A model generated the notes under the pieces. The model was not told the DNA's origin. It did not search any database and was given only the letters and a program-made list of their open reading frames with translations. DNA of 64,000 bases, taken from Diplonema papillatum (taxonomy: Eukaryota > Euglenozoa > Diplonemea > Diplonemida > Diplonemidae). The position numbers and the translations under genes are program-made. This document shows, piece by piece, positions 20,974 to 31,400 of the stretch (within the stretch, counting starts at the first letter, position 1; each line of letters opens with the position of its first letter). The stretch lies in NCBI GenBank assembly GCA_030068145.1, contig JAPJBO010000886.1:1-64000 (forward strand), read 5' to 3'.

Positions 20974-22351
20974 ATGTATTCAAACTCCTCCTACGACTCT
21001 CCATCACAACCCCCACACGTATTATCCGTCACGGAACGAGTAGCCAGCCTCGTTGCAGTCATCACCATCGCCGCAGCAGTAGCAGCCAAAACGAAGCCGA
21101 AACACCCACAGCAACTTCGCAAATACACGACAAGAAACTCTTGCTTCCTGCAAGCGTCGCTAAACCTCATAGCAGCGACACACTTGTCAAATCAAGTACG
21201 CAAGTACACCGACCGTCCTCAACACCAAACACCCATGCACCCAAGACGTGAATGGATAAGCGGCAGGAAAACCCAGAACGTCGTCCAAAGACTCTTCGAG
21301 CACATGGACACGCACCTCGGCGACGGAGAACAACAGACCTAGAAGAAGCCTTGCTTCAACTACTCGCTGCGATAGCGAACGAAAACGAAGAACACCGCAC
21401 GTGCCAACCAAACTGCAGCGACGCCTTCAACGAATTGATACACCTACAGACGACAACAATCCATTGCAACAACTGCGGTTACGTCAAAACAGAAGATCAA
21501 CCCTACAGCATAACAATTCTCGCAATCACCGCTCAAGGATGTCTGGACAGTTTCTGCAAGAAAAGCACCCCCAAAGATTACAGATGTGACAACTGCAAAA
21601 AGACAAAGACAACAGGAACGCAAACAAGTATCCGAGCAGCACAAGACACATTACCAACGTGTCTTAGACGGAACGAATTCGCAAACGAAAATCGAACCCC
21701 AGTGGCAGCTGATCCCACCCTCAACATCCCGGACTACGAACACAAATACGAACTCCAAGCTGTTGTAACACACACTGGAAGAGAGAACGCCGGCCACTAC
21801 ACCATCCACAAACGTAACCGCACCCCTTTCACAGCTCAAAACTGGACACATTACAACAACGAAACCACCTCACACTCCCGGGACCTACGTACACAGACAA
21901 CGCCACGTACATGTTCCTGTACACGAAAGAAGACCTCACCGACACGGACCCGACACAAACACTCGAACTGCTCGAAGAACTGCGAGGGGACACCCCTACC
22001 TCAGACGACGAGACCTCATCCGAAGTAACAACACAACATGAAGGAACGCTTATTTGGGCATGCCCAGCCTGCAAAGCAAGTACCACGGACGCAGGCAACA
22101 AGTTCAAAGGCGCCAAAGGCCTCCTGCTACACTGCAAAGAGATGACTCTAGCAACAAGCCCAGTACAAAAGGCGGCGCAGAAAGCCCTCGGAAAACGCAA
22201 ATGCCCATACTGCAACAACGACGGACGGACTGCAGGGAAAGCGCGCTTCAAAAGTCTACGCCACCATATCTCAAAATGCAAGAGAAACCCAGCGGTATCG
22301 CACACGCTCAAGGCTACGAAAAAGAATAAGCAAAGTAAGCGAGGAACTTAA
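20974..22351 (+). pseudogene. Ubiquitin-specific protease (USP, C19) homologue with C-terminal zinc fingers, two frameshifts
   Basis: Three overlapping frames read as one protein. Frame 1 (20974 to about 21335) has the Cys box RNSCFLQASLNLI. Frame 2 (about 21338-21878) has the QQ-D/LEEALLQLL region, a CNNC...CDNC zinc ribbon as in USPs, and the His box ELQAVVTHTGRENAGHYTIH. Frame 3 (about 21881-22351) continues with TYMFLYTKED, the usual USP end, then WACPACKAS...LLLHC and CPYCNND...HHISKC, two zinc-finger-like units. Catalytic Cys and His are both present. The breaks at about 21335 and 21878 each look like a single lost base, so decay, sequencing error or programmed frameshifting are all possible. 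Codon use is strikingly A/C-rich compared with neighbouring genes, which suggests a foreign or element-borne origin. Confidence 0.7.
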
Positions 22352-23100
22352 TTTCATCATCCACGGCTGCCTCGTGCAGCTAGAGAACCCCGACTGTGGA
22401 GGACAACAAACAGTCAAACAAGGAACCTCTTTTTTTGTACTAACAATCTTGTTGGTTGCCCTTCAACGTATTGTGCAGGCTAAAAAGACGTAGACAGCGT
22501 GTTTTGGTGGTTGATCAGAATTCCTTACCTGAATATACACAGGGTAAATACAAGTGGGAAACCGATCAACCGGCACGCACAAACAAAACGAAGCGCCTGT
22601 CTTTTCTTTTACTTCTTATCTCATACCTACGTCTGTAGAGTAACACCGAACAATAGCCTACGCTACTTCCACTTCTTCGAGCCAACGAGCCTCCATGCGA
22701 ACAGTCCAAGCATAACCTCTGTCACCCAACCCCCACCCCCCCCATGCCCCGAGGACAGCCCTCAAAACCCCAAAGCCCTCCCTCCTTTTTTTTCTCCCCC
22801 AGTCTTTTCCTTTTTTCCTCCCCTAATCCGTGCTTCGTAACACACAGCCGCCGAGCAACACGAAACCACCCAGAAGATAAGCCAGACACCGGGATCTTCC
22901 TGACGAGCACGCAACCCGGTGAACATAATCAAGAGTCGAAGATTAGCGTCGAAACTTCCTGGCTTTTCACGCCGTAGCAGAACGACCACACCCTACCCAA
23001 TCCCAAGCACCCTCTCACTTTTCTATACTCAAGCCTCTACGGTCAACCGGAGACTTTAAAATACCGACCTTCTAATCCACAAGAGAAAAAGTCCTTAGAG
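22352..23100. other. Intergenic stretch with dispersed repeat R4
   Basis: About 22436-22590 is shared with 50366-50530: ACTAACAATCTTG, CAGGCTAAAAAGACGTAG and GATCAACCGGCACGCACAAA. 23035-23095 (CGGTCAACCGGAGACTTTAA) resembles 11920-11970. No gene is seen. Confidence 0.55.
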
Positions 23101-23107
23101 GACTAAC

Positions 23108-23925
23108 ACAATTTGTTTATTTCCTTAGAGGTACCAAACATTTTTTTTATTTCCTTAGAGGTACCAAAATCGAAATTCTCTAAGTACATTTCTCAGCCAA
23201 TTTGGCCTAAAAACAATTTTGGAAATTTCCTTAGAGGTACCAAAATTTGGCTTGAAATTGTTACCAGACTTTTTGGCTGGAAATGCACTTTGTGTTTTTT
23301 TTTTGGGTCAAAATTCACATTTTCCAGATTTTGGGCCATTTTTGCCGATTTTTCCAGTTGTTGGCCACTTTGGGCCAATTTTGCCGATTTTTCGAGATTT
23401 TGGCCATTTTGGGCCGTTTCTGCCGATTTTTCCAGTTTTTGACCATTTTGGAAAAATCGGCAGAAACGGCCCAAAATGGCCAAAATCTGGAAAAATCGGC
23501 AAAAATGGCTCAAAACGGCCAAAATCTTGAAAAATCGGCAAAAAAGGCCCAAAATGGCCAGAATGTGGAAAAACGGCAAAAATGGCCCAAAATGGCCAAA
23601 ATCTCGAAAAATCGGCAAAAATGGCCCAAAGTGGCCAAATACTGGAAAAATCGGCAAAAATGGTCCAAAATGGCCAAAATCTCGAAAAATCGGCCAAAAT
23701 CTTGAAAAATCGGCAAAAAAGGCCCAAAATGGCCAGAATGTGGAAAAATCGGCAAAAATGGCCCAAAATGGCCAAAATCTGGAAAAATTGGAAAATTTTG
23801 CTAAAAAGTTGCTATGTGCATTTTCAGGGCAAAAAACAAATTTGTTAGGTTTGGTACCTCTAAGGGCATTTTTTGGTACCTCTAAGGAAATAAACGAATT
23901 GTTTGGTACCTCTAAGGAAGATCAC
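23108..23925. repeat. Foldback element with TTCCTTAGAGGTACC ends and palindromic minisatellite core
   Basis: The left side has three copies of TTTCCTTAGAGGTACCAAA (near 23120, 23148, 23228). The right side has three inverted copies (near 23853, 23873, 23906). Between them a minisatellite of GGCCAAAATCT / TCGGCAAAAATGGCCC units switches orientation at about 23445, so the arms can pair into a hairpin of about 700 bases. The many ORFs rich in Phe-Trp-Pro or Lys-Asn-Gly on both strands are artefacts of the 39-base periodicity. Confidence 0.85.
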
Positions 23926-23955
23926 CCAATCCACAAATAACGCTACTAAATGCAG

Positions 23956-24127
23956 GGTACGTGCAAGGCTGTTTGAAGAGGACTCGAGGCCCCGGCTGCG
24001 AGAACAGTTCGCGAGGAAGAAAAGGACACGCGCCGATTCAGATGGGTCCTCGGACTCGTCAGACTCTGCAGCGGCCGTGAAAAACCGTCGACAAAAGTTT
24101 CGCGGGAAAAGTAGGAAACGCGAATAA
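23956..24127 (+). CDS. Possible terminal exon of an unknown charged, nuclear-type protein
   Basis: An acceptor (CTACTAAATGCAG|G, with a branch-point-like TACTAAA) is followed by an open frame ending in TAA at 24125-24127. The encoded tail is rich in Arg, Lys, Ser and Asp (LREQFARKKRTRADSDGSSD, then SAAAVKNRRQKFRGKSRKRE), typical of nuclear or RNA-binding proteins. Preceding exons are not identified; the upstream foldback would then lie in its intron. Composition and the splice context are the only evidence. Confidence 0.35.
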
Positions 24128-25492
24128 AGGTAGTCAGCGCTGCATATCAAGTTCAAAACTGCTTTCGTACGTCTCCAGGGAAGCAGATATTGGTTATAGA
24201 TAACAAAAACGGTTGACAACGGTTGGGATATGAGGGCACAAAATTTGTTTGAAGTGGGATGAGGGCACAATTTAGTTCCGAGTGGATATATCCACTGTTT
24301 TCCCAGTAGATCCATCCCTGATGAGCCTCGCCCCGCGGGGCTGCCGGGGCTCTCCGGGCTGAGGACACGCTGCCTAGCCGTATGTGACTCGCCTTTCAAC
24401 CGGACAGGCGCACCCAAACCCCAAGGTAAAGATAGGATTTCGATCAATCTCTGATGCTCGAAAAACACGCAGTCTTTTTTCGCTTGGTCTTATTCTCCCA
24501 CCAATATAGGTTGTTCTTAATACGGTTAGATTTCCTTCCGCGTGATTGGCACACGGAAGAGGGTACTCCGCAGAAGTGTTTCCTCTTGCGAGTCAACGGG
24601 CTCTCTTTTTCCGTAGCGGGAAGAATTCAATTGACCGGCCCCCCTCGCAACCTCGCAAGGACAGGAGCAAGGTGGTCCTGTGTTTCTCCACGGGACCCCG
24701 ACGCTCTCGAACATCTTCCTCCAACGTCTCATTGTACTAGGCCGGCGCAAAAACCAAAGGGGAGGGAAATAAGATGTGAATAAATTTGGGTGACACAATG
24801 GGGTTTGAGCCCCGGCATCAGCAAAAACTCGGCCCGCTCAGCATCTGCCCGGTGGCTGCCCTGGTGGTCAATAAAGGGCGGCGCACGAGCCCAGAACCCG
24901 CTTTTTTACATACCCAGCCTGCCTCGCTCCCCCCGAGTACATAAAGAAGTATCGAGTATCGCTCAGTATGAGGAAAACTGTCAGCACTACGCTCCGAAGA
25001 AAGCGAGAATCCCACTTACACTCTTCCTCTTTTCGCATACACTTGAGGCAGAATTGACTTCCCTCTGGTCTCCCTTTTAGTTGAACAAGAACAAACAAAT
25101 GATCACCTACTCTATCTTTTCTCTTCTACTACGGCATATTACTCACAGCAGTTCGAACCGGCCGAAGAATAGAGGCCAACGATTATCACCTGGTAGGCAG
25201 AGGGGTTGTATAGGTGCGACTAGATGCCGACGACCATCACCTACACAGTTTTGAGTACCAACAAGGTTGAGAACCCAAACAAAGCATTCGAAGGCCGCCC
25301 GGAGACGCTAGTCTTTCACTTATAGAAAGGAACATCACCATCTCCGCCCCCCAAGCAACTCCCGTATGAATAGATACACTTAGTGCAGAAGAAGACTTGC
25401 TGCGAACATCAAACATGCATAGACGCAGACTGCCCCTGGCTTGTCTGACACACAAAGCTGTCGTCAAGAGTGGGAGGGGCGGACAACAATAA
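24128..25492. other. Region upstream of gene B, no gene recognised
   Basis: 24220-24330 (GGGATATGAGGGCACAAA and neighbours) is similar to the reverse complement of 35105-35165, a dispersed repeat. Short ORFs have no recognisable motif. Confidence 0.5.
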
Positions 25493-28400
25493 ATGCCGAA
25501 GGCCCATGTCATCGGAGTGCCTTTCATAGCAATCGCGGTAGCTCTGCCGTCCTTCGTGGCGTTCATCGTCACGCAGCAGAACGGAGTCGACTCGATTGAC
25601 ACACTGTCGCTGCGCCTCGCAAACGCGACGATGTACTCTGTCTCTTCGCGGATCCGTAAAAGGCTGCAAGACGAGCCCGAGACTGAGATCCGAGCAGCGA
25701 AGCGAACACTTGAATTAGGAGTCCGAACGCTCGAAAAGAAGGACGATGCGTACTGGATCCGGCGGAGCCACGACTGGGTGCTGTCGTCCGGTATCTTCAC
25801 GGGAGCGATGAACATCCTCGTGCTCGATGATGCGGGGCCGTACGGGGGAGGCATCGCAGTGGACGCGCCAGGCGGTGTGATCCTCTACTACTCGCCCCCT
25901 ACCTTCTACACCCAGTCCATGGACACCAACTCCATCCCCACGGGGCCCCTAGTCGGCCCGCGCAATCTGCTGCTCAACACGCGCCCGTACGTCACGGTCT
26001 TCGAGGACGATGCCGAGCTCACCGCCAATGAGCCGCGATGGACCGACGTGGAGGTTACCGTCACTGGCACCGGCTTGGCAAATTCAGGTTTGACCACCAA
26101 TTTCTCGACGATCGCATTGGGTACCAAAAAGTTAGTAGCTGGCAGCACACGACGTGCATCGTAGCAAACAGCAGCGCACAAACTTTCCCTCTAAACAAAA
26201 ACGAGATGGGTGATTGGGACGGAAACTTTTGCCCAGGCTGGCGTTTCTGCGATACGAACCGCTCAAGCCGGCGTTTGTGCGAATGCCGGCTCCAGCTTGA
26301 TCACCCCGGACTGTGCGGAAAGGTTTGGGTCGCCCAGTTTTTTGCCGTAAGCAAAAGGTTCCTCCAGACTCGTAAAAAGGTGGTTCTAACACCCACCACA
26401 CGCACTTTTATTGCGGACCACCAGTGCACCTAGGTCCCTGATGATGGGAAACCATGGTCTGCGGTGGTTTGCATCTAATACTGGCAAGCTAGCTACGGTT
26501 GGCTAGCATACTTGTATGCTAGGGTTGGTTTGCATCAAATACTTGTAAGCTAGGGTTGGTTTGCATTGAATAGTGGAATGATCCTCCAGCTGCGTTTCCT
26601 TTCCGTGCCCCAGTTCTCGCTTCTGCGGCGCTCGTTTTGCTGCCGCTTCTACGCGCAGCTCTCTTCCGCCTTGCTCAGGGATCAAAACGGGAATGAGAGA
26701 AACACGGGCTACTTACCAAACAAACGAAGGGGTGAAACCGGCCGATTGGCTATGACGGCCGCAGGGACGAAGTCACCGGGGGAAGGCGGGCGGGAAGAAG
26801 AAAAACAATGCAACCTACCTGACAAGAAAAGGAGACGCGGAACCGCCCACAATGGGCACAGGAGAATAGACAATGCCGTGCTGTTCGAACTGTTCGAACT
26901 GGATCGTCCTGGAGCGCAGGAACCAAGCTCTACGCCCTACCTGTAGCATCCGGGGTGACTTCCTAGGGCAAGGCGCAGACCCTGACAAGGTTTCCTGCCG
27001 CAACACGGGCCCCGGCGAGTCCTGCAGCAAAAGGGATGGTGGGCGGGAAAAAAGAAACGAGGACGGGGGTGTGTGTGGGGCACTTACATTTCTTGTTCAC
27101 CTGGATGAGGTTTCTGGTTATACTAGCTGGGAGCACAGTGCACTTCGCTGGGATAATTCCCCCGATAAATCGTCAGAATGATCCTCCAGCTGCGTTTCCT
27201 TTCCGTGCCCCAGTTCTCGCTTCTGCGGCGCTCGTTTTGCTGCCGCTTCTACGCGCAGCTCTCTTCCGCCTTGCTCAGGGATCAAAACGGGAATGAGAGA
27301 AACACGGGCTACTTACCAAACAAACGAAGGGGTGAAACCGGCCGATTGGCTATGACGGCCGCAGGGACGAAGTCACGCCACCTGCCCCCCCGCGAGTGAA
27401 AAAGGCCCTCACCGCCAGTAGTAGTTGCCGCCTGTCCTCGGGAGAGGCATCGGCAGCAAGGGCCACCCGCGAAGGAACATCAGCCGGATTGTCCTTCGTG
27501 CTGATCCACATGATGGACCAGTCGCACTCTAGCTGCTGCAGTCGGGCAAGAGCGGCCACCACTGCGTCGTTTAATGCCTTGTTGGGCATGCAGCTCTTCT
27601 TACGTGCGACTCCGACAACCGTGGTGTTGTCGACATGGATGTCTACTGCGCCTCCCGACACCGAGGAGGGCAGGGACTCGACAGCCTTCCGAAGCGCACA
27701 CGCTTCGAGGACATTGATGTGATCGCGAGCCTCGGACCCGGACCAGTTTCCCCCCAACACTCTAATCTCGGCTGTTTGTCTGTCAACAAGGACGGCTCCC
27801 CACCCCTGCAGCGACGCGTCGACGTATACGGCAAACGGGCGAACCCGGCTGGGGGGGGAAAACGTTCTCACACGATCGACGGCGTTGATCCATGCCTGAA
27901 GATCCGTACGGACCGAGGACGGGACCGGGACGACCTCAGACACTAAACGGGTGCCTTTGTTCAGGCTGTTCGTGATCCGCCGGACAAACTTCAGCGTAAA
28001 CCAAAAAGACCCCGGAAACGTTCCTGAGATTGCACTCGCGTGCAACAAACGTCCGCAGAGCGACTCTAGGTCACCGGCTGTGGGGAAATTCAAAGGAACG
28101 AGGACGGGGGTGTGTGTGGGGCACTTACATTTCTTGTTCACCTGGATGAGGTTTCTGGTTATACTAGCTGGGAGCACAGTGCACTTCGCTGGGATAATTC
28201 CCCCGATAAATCGTCAGTAAGCTAGGGTTGGTGTGCATTGAATAGTGGTAAGCTAGGGTTGGTGTGCATTGAATAGTGGTAAGCTAGGGTTGGTGTGCAT
28301 TGAATAGTGGTAAGCTAGGGTTGGTGTGCATTGAATAGTGGTAAGCTAGGGTTGGTTTGCATTGAATAGTGGTAAGCTAGGGTTGGTTTGCATTGAATAG

Positions 28401-31400
28401 TGGTAAGCTAGGGTTGGTGTGCATTGAATAGTGGTAAGCTAGGGTTGGTTTGCATTGAATAGTGGTAAGCTAGGGTTGGTTTGCATTGAATAGTGGTAAG
28501 CTAGGGTTGGTTTGCATTGAATAGTGGTAAGCTAGGGTTGGTTTGCATTGAATAGTGGTAAGCTAGGGTTGGTTTGCATTGAATAGTGGTAAGCTAGGGT
28601 TGGTTTGCATTGAATAGTGGTAAGCTAGGGTTGGTGTGCATTGAATAGTGGTAAGCTAGGGTTGGTTTGCATTGAATAGTGGTAAGCTAGGGTTGGTTTG
28701 CATTGAATAGTGGTAAGCTAGGGTTGGTTTGCATTGAATAGTGGTAAGCTAGGGTTGGTTTGCATTGAATAGTGGTAAGCTAGGGTTGGTTTGCATTGAA
28801 TAGTGGTAAGCTAGGGTTGGTTTGCATTGAATAGTGGTAAGCTAGGGTTGGTGTGCATTGAATAGTGGTAAGCTAGGGTTGGTGTGCATTGAATAGTGGT
28901 AAGCTAGGGTTGGTGTGCATTGAATAGTGGTAAGCTAGGGTTGGTTTGCATTGAATAGTGGTAAGCTAGGGTTGGTTTGCATTGAATAGTGGTAAGCTAG
29001 GGTTGGTTTGCATTGAATAGTGGTAAGCTAGGGTTGGTTTGCATTGAATAGTGGTAAGCTAGGGTTGGTTTGCATTGAATAGTGGTAAGCTAGGGTTGGT
29101 TTGCATTGAATAGTGGTAAGCTAGGGTTGGTTTGCATTGAATAGTGGTAAGCTAGGGTTGGTGTGCATTGAATAGTGGTAAGCTAGGGTTGGTTTGCATT
29201 GAATAGTGGTAAGCTAGGGTTGGTTTGCATTGAATAGTGGTAAGCTAGGGTTGGTTTGCATTGAATAGTGGTAAGCTAGGGTTGGTTTGCATTGAATAGT
29301 GGTAAGCTAGGGTTGGTTTGCATTGAATAGTGGTAAGCTAGGGTTGGTTTGCATTGAATAGTGGTAAGCTAGGGTTGGTTTGCATTGAATAGTGGTAAGC
29401 TAGGGTTGGTTTGCATTGAATAGTGGTAAGCTAGGGTTGGTTTGCATTGAATAGTGGTAAGCTAGGGTTGGTTTGCATTGAATAGTGGTAAGCTAGGGTT
29501 GGTGTGCATTGAATAGTGGTAAGCTAGGGTTGGTTTGCATTGAATAGTGGTAAGCTAGGGTTGGTTTGCATTGAATAGTGGTAAGCTAGGGTTGGTTTGC
29601 ATTGAATAGTGGTAAGCTAGGGTTGGTGTGCATTGAATAGTGGTAAGCTAGGGTTGGTTTGCATTGAATAGTGGTAAGCTAGGGTTGGTGTGCATTGAAT
29701 AGTGGTAAGCTAGGGTTGGTTTGCATTGAATAGTGGTAAGCTAGGGTTGGTTTGCATTGAATAGTGGTAAGCTAGGGTTGGTTTGCATTGAATAGTGGTA
29801 AGCTAGGGTTGGTGTGCATTGAATAGTGGTAAGCTAGGGTTGGTTTGCATTGAATAGTGGTAAGCTAGGGTTGGTTTGCATTGAATAGTGGTAAGCTAGG
29901 GTTGGTTTGCATTGAATAGTGGTAAGCTAGGGTTGGTTTGCATTGAATAGTGGTAAGCTAGGGTTGGTTTGCATTGAATAGTGGTAAGCTAGGGTTGGTT
30001 TGCATTGAATAGTGGTAAGCTAGGGTTGGTGTGCATTGAATAGTGGTAAGCTAGGGTTGGTTTGCATTGAATAGTGGTAAGCTAGGGTTGGTGTGCATTG
30101 AATAGTGGTAAGCTAGGGTTGGTGTGCATTGAATAGTGGTAAGCTAGGGTTGGTGTGCATTGAATAGTGGTAAGCTAGGGTTGGTTTGCATTGAATAGTG
30201 GTAAGCTAGGGTTGGTTTGCATTGAATAGTGGTAAGCTAGGGTTGGTTTGCATTGAATAGTGGTAAGCTAGGGTTGGTTTGCATTGAATAGTGGTAAGCT
30301 AGGGTTGGTTTGCATTGAATAGTGGTAAGCTAGGGTTGGTTTGCATTGAATAGTGGTAAGCTAGGGTTGGTGTGCATTGAATAGTGGTAAGCTAGGGTTG
30401 GTGTGCATTGAATAGTGGTAAGCTAGGGTTGGTTTGCATTGAATAGTGGTAAGCTAGGGTTGGTTTGCATTGAATAGTGGTAAGCTAGGGTTGGTGTGCA
30501 TTGAATAGTGGTAAGCTAGGGTTGGTGTGCATTGAATAGTGGTAAGCTAGGGTTGGTTTGCATTGAATAGTGGTAAGCTAGGGTTGGTTTGCATTGAATA
30601 GTGGTAAGCTAGGGTTGGTGTGCATTGAATAGTGGTAAGCTAGGGTTGGTGTGCATTGAATAGTGGTAAGCTAGGGTTGGTTTGCATTGAATAGTGGTAA
30701 GCTAGGGTTGGTTTGCATTGAATAGTGGTAAGCTAGGGTTGGTTTGCATTGAATAGTGGTAAGCTAGGGTTGGTTTGCATTGAATAGTGGTAAGCTAGGG
30801 TTGGTTTGCATTGAATAGTGGTAAGCTAGGGTTGGTTTGCATTGAATAGTGGTAAGCTAGGGTTGGTTTGCATTGAATAGTGGTAAGCTAGGGTTGGTGT
30901 GCATTGAATAGTGGTAAGCTAGGGTTGGTGTGCATTGAATAGTGGTAAGCTAGGGTTGGTGTGCATTGAATAGTGGTAAGCTAGGGTTGGTTTGCATTGA
31001 ATAGTGGTAAGCTAGGGTTGGTTTGCATTGAATAGTGGTAAGCTAGGGTTGGTTTGCATTGAATAGTGGTAAGCTAGGGTTGGTGTGCATTGAATAGTGG
31101 TAAGCTAGGGTTGGTTTGCATTGAATAGTGGTAAGCTAGGGTTGGTGTGCATTGAATAGTGGTAAGCTAGGGTTGGTTTGCATTGAATAGTGGTAAGCTA
31201 GGGTTGGTTTGCATTGAATAGTGGTAAGCTAGGGTTGGTTTGCATTGAATAGTGGTAAGCTAGGGTTGGTGTGCATTGAATAGTGGTAAGCTAGGGTTGG
31301 TTTGCATTGAATAGTGGTAAGCTAGGGTTGGTTTGCATTGAATAGTGGTAAGCTAGGGTTGGTGTGCATTGAATAGTGGTAAGCTAGGGTTGGTTTGCAT

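Larger units (their letters stand above)
26577..28217 (-). mobile_element. DIRS/Ngaro-like retroelement remnant with split direct repeats
   Basis: Inserted precisely between AATAGTGG and TAAGC of the 31-bp satellite with no target duplication. It contains two pairs of direct repeats that look identical: a 200-bp repeat (26577-26776 and 27177-27376) and a 121-bp repeat (27056-27176 and 28097-28217). Read on the minus strand the order is 121, RNase H ORF, 200, 121, spacer, 200. That is the A1-ORF-B1-A2-B2 order of PAT/Ngaro-type tyrosine-recombinase retroelements. Lack of target duplication also fits that group. Reverse transcriptase and recombinase genes are absent, so this is an internally deleted copy. 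Two tandem non-autonomous insertions are the alternative. Confidence 0.7.

Noticed and set aside
23193..23940. Overlapping ORFs of about 100-155 residues on both strands
   Set aside because: All are translations of the foldback minisatellite, with repeated Phe/Trp or Lys/Asn motifs and no domain.
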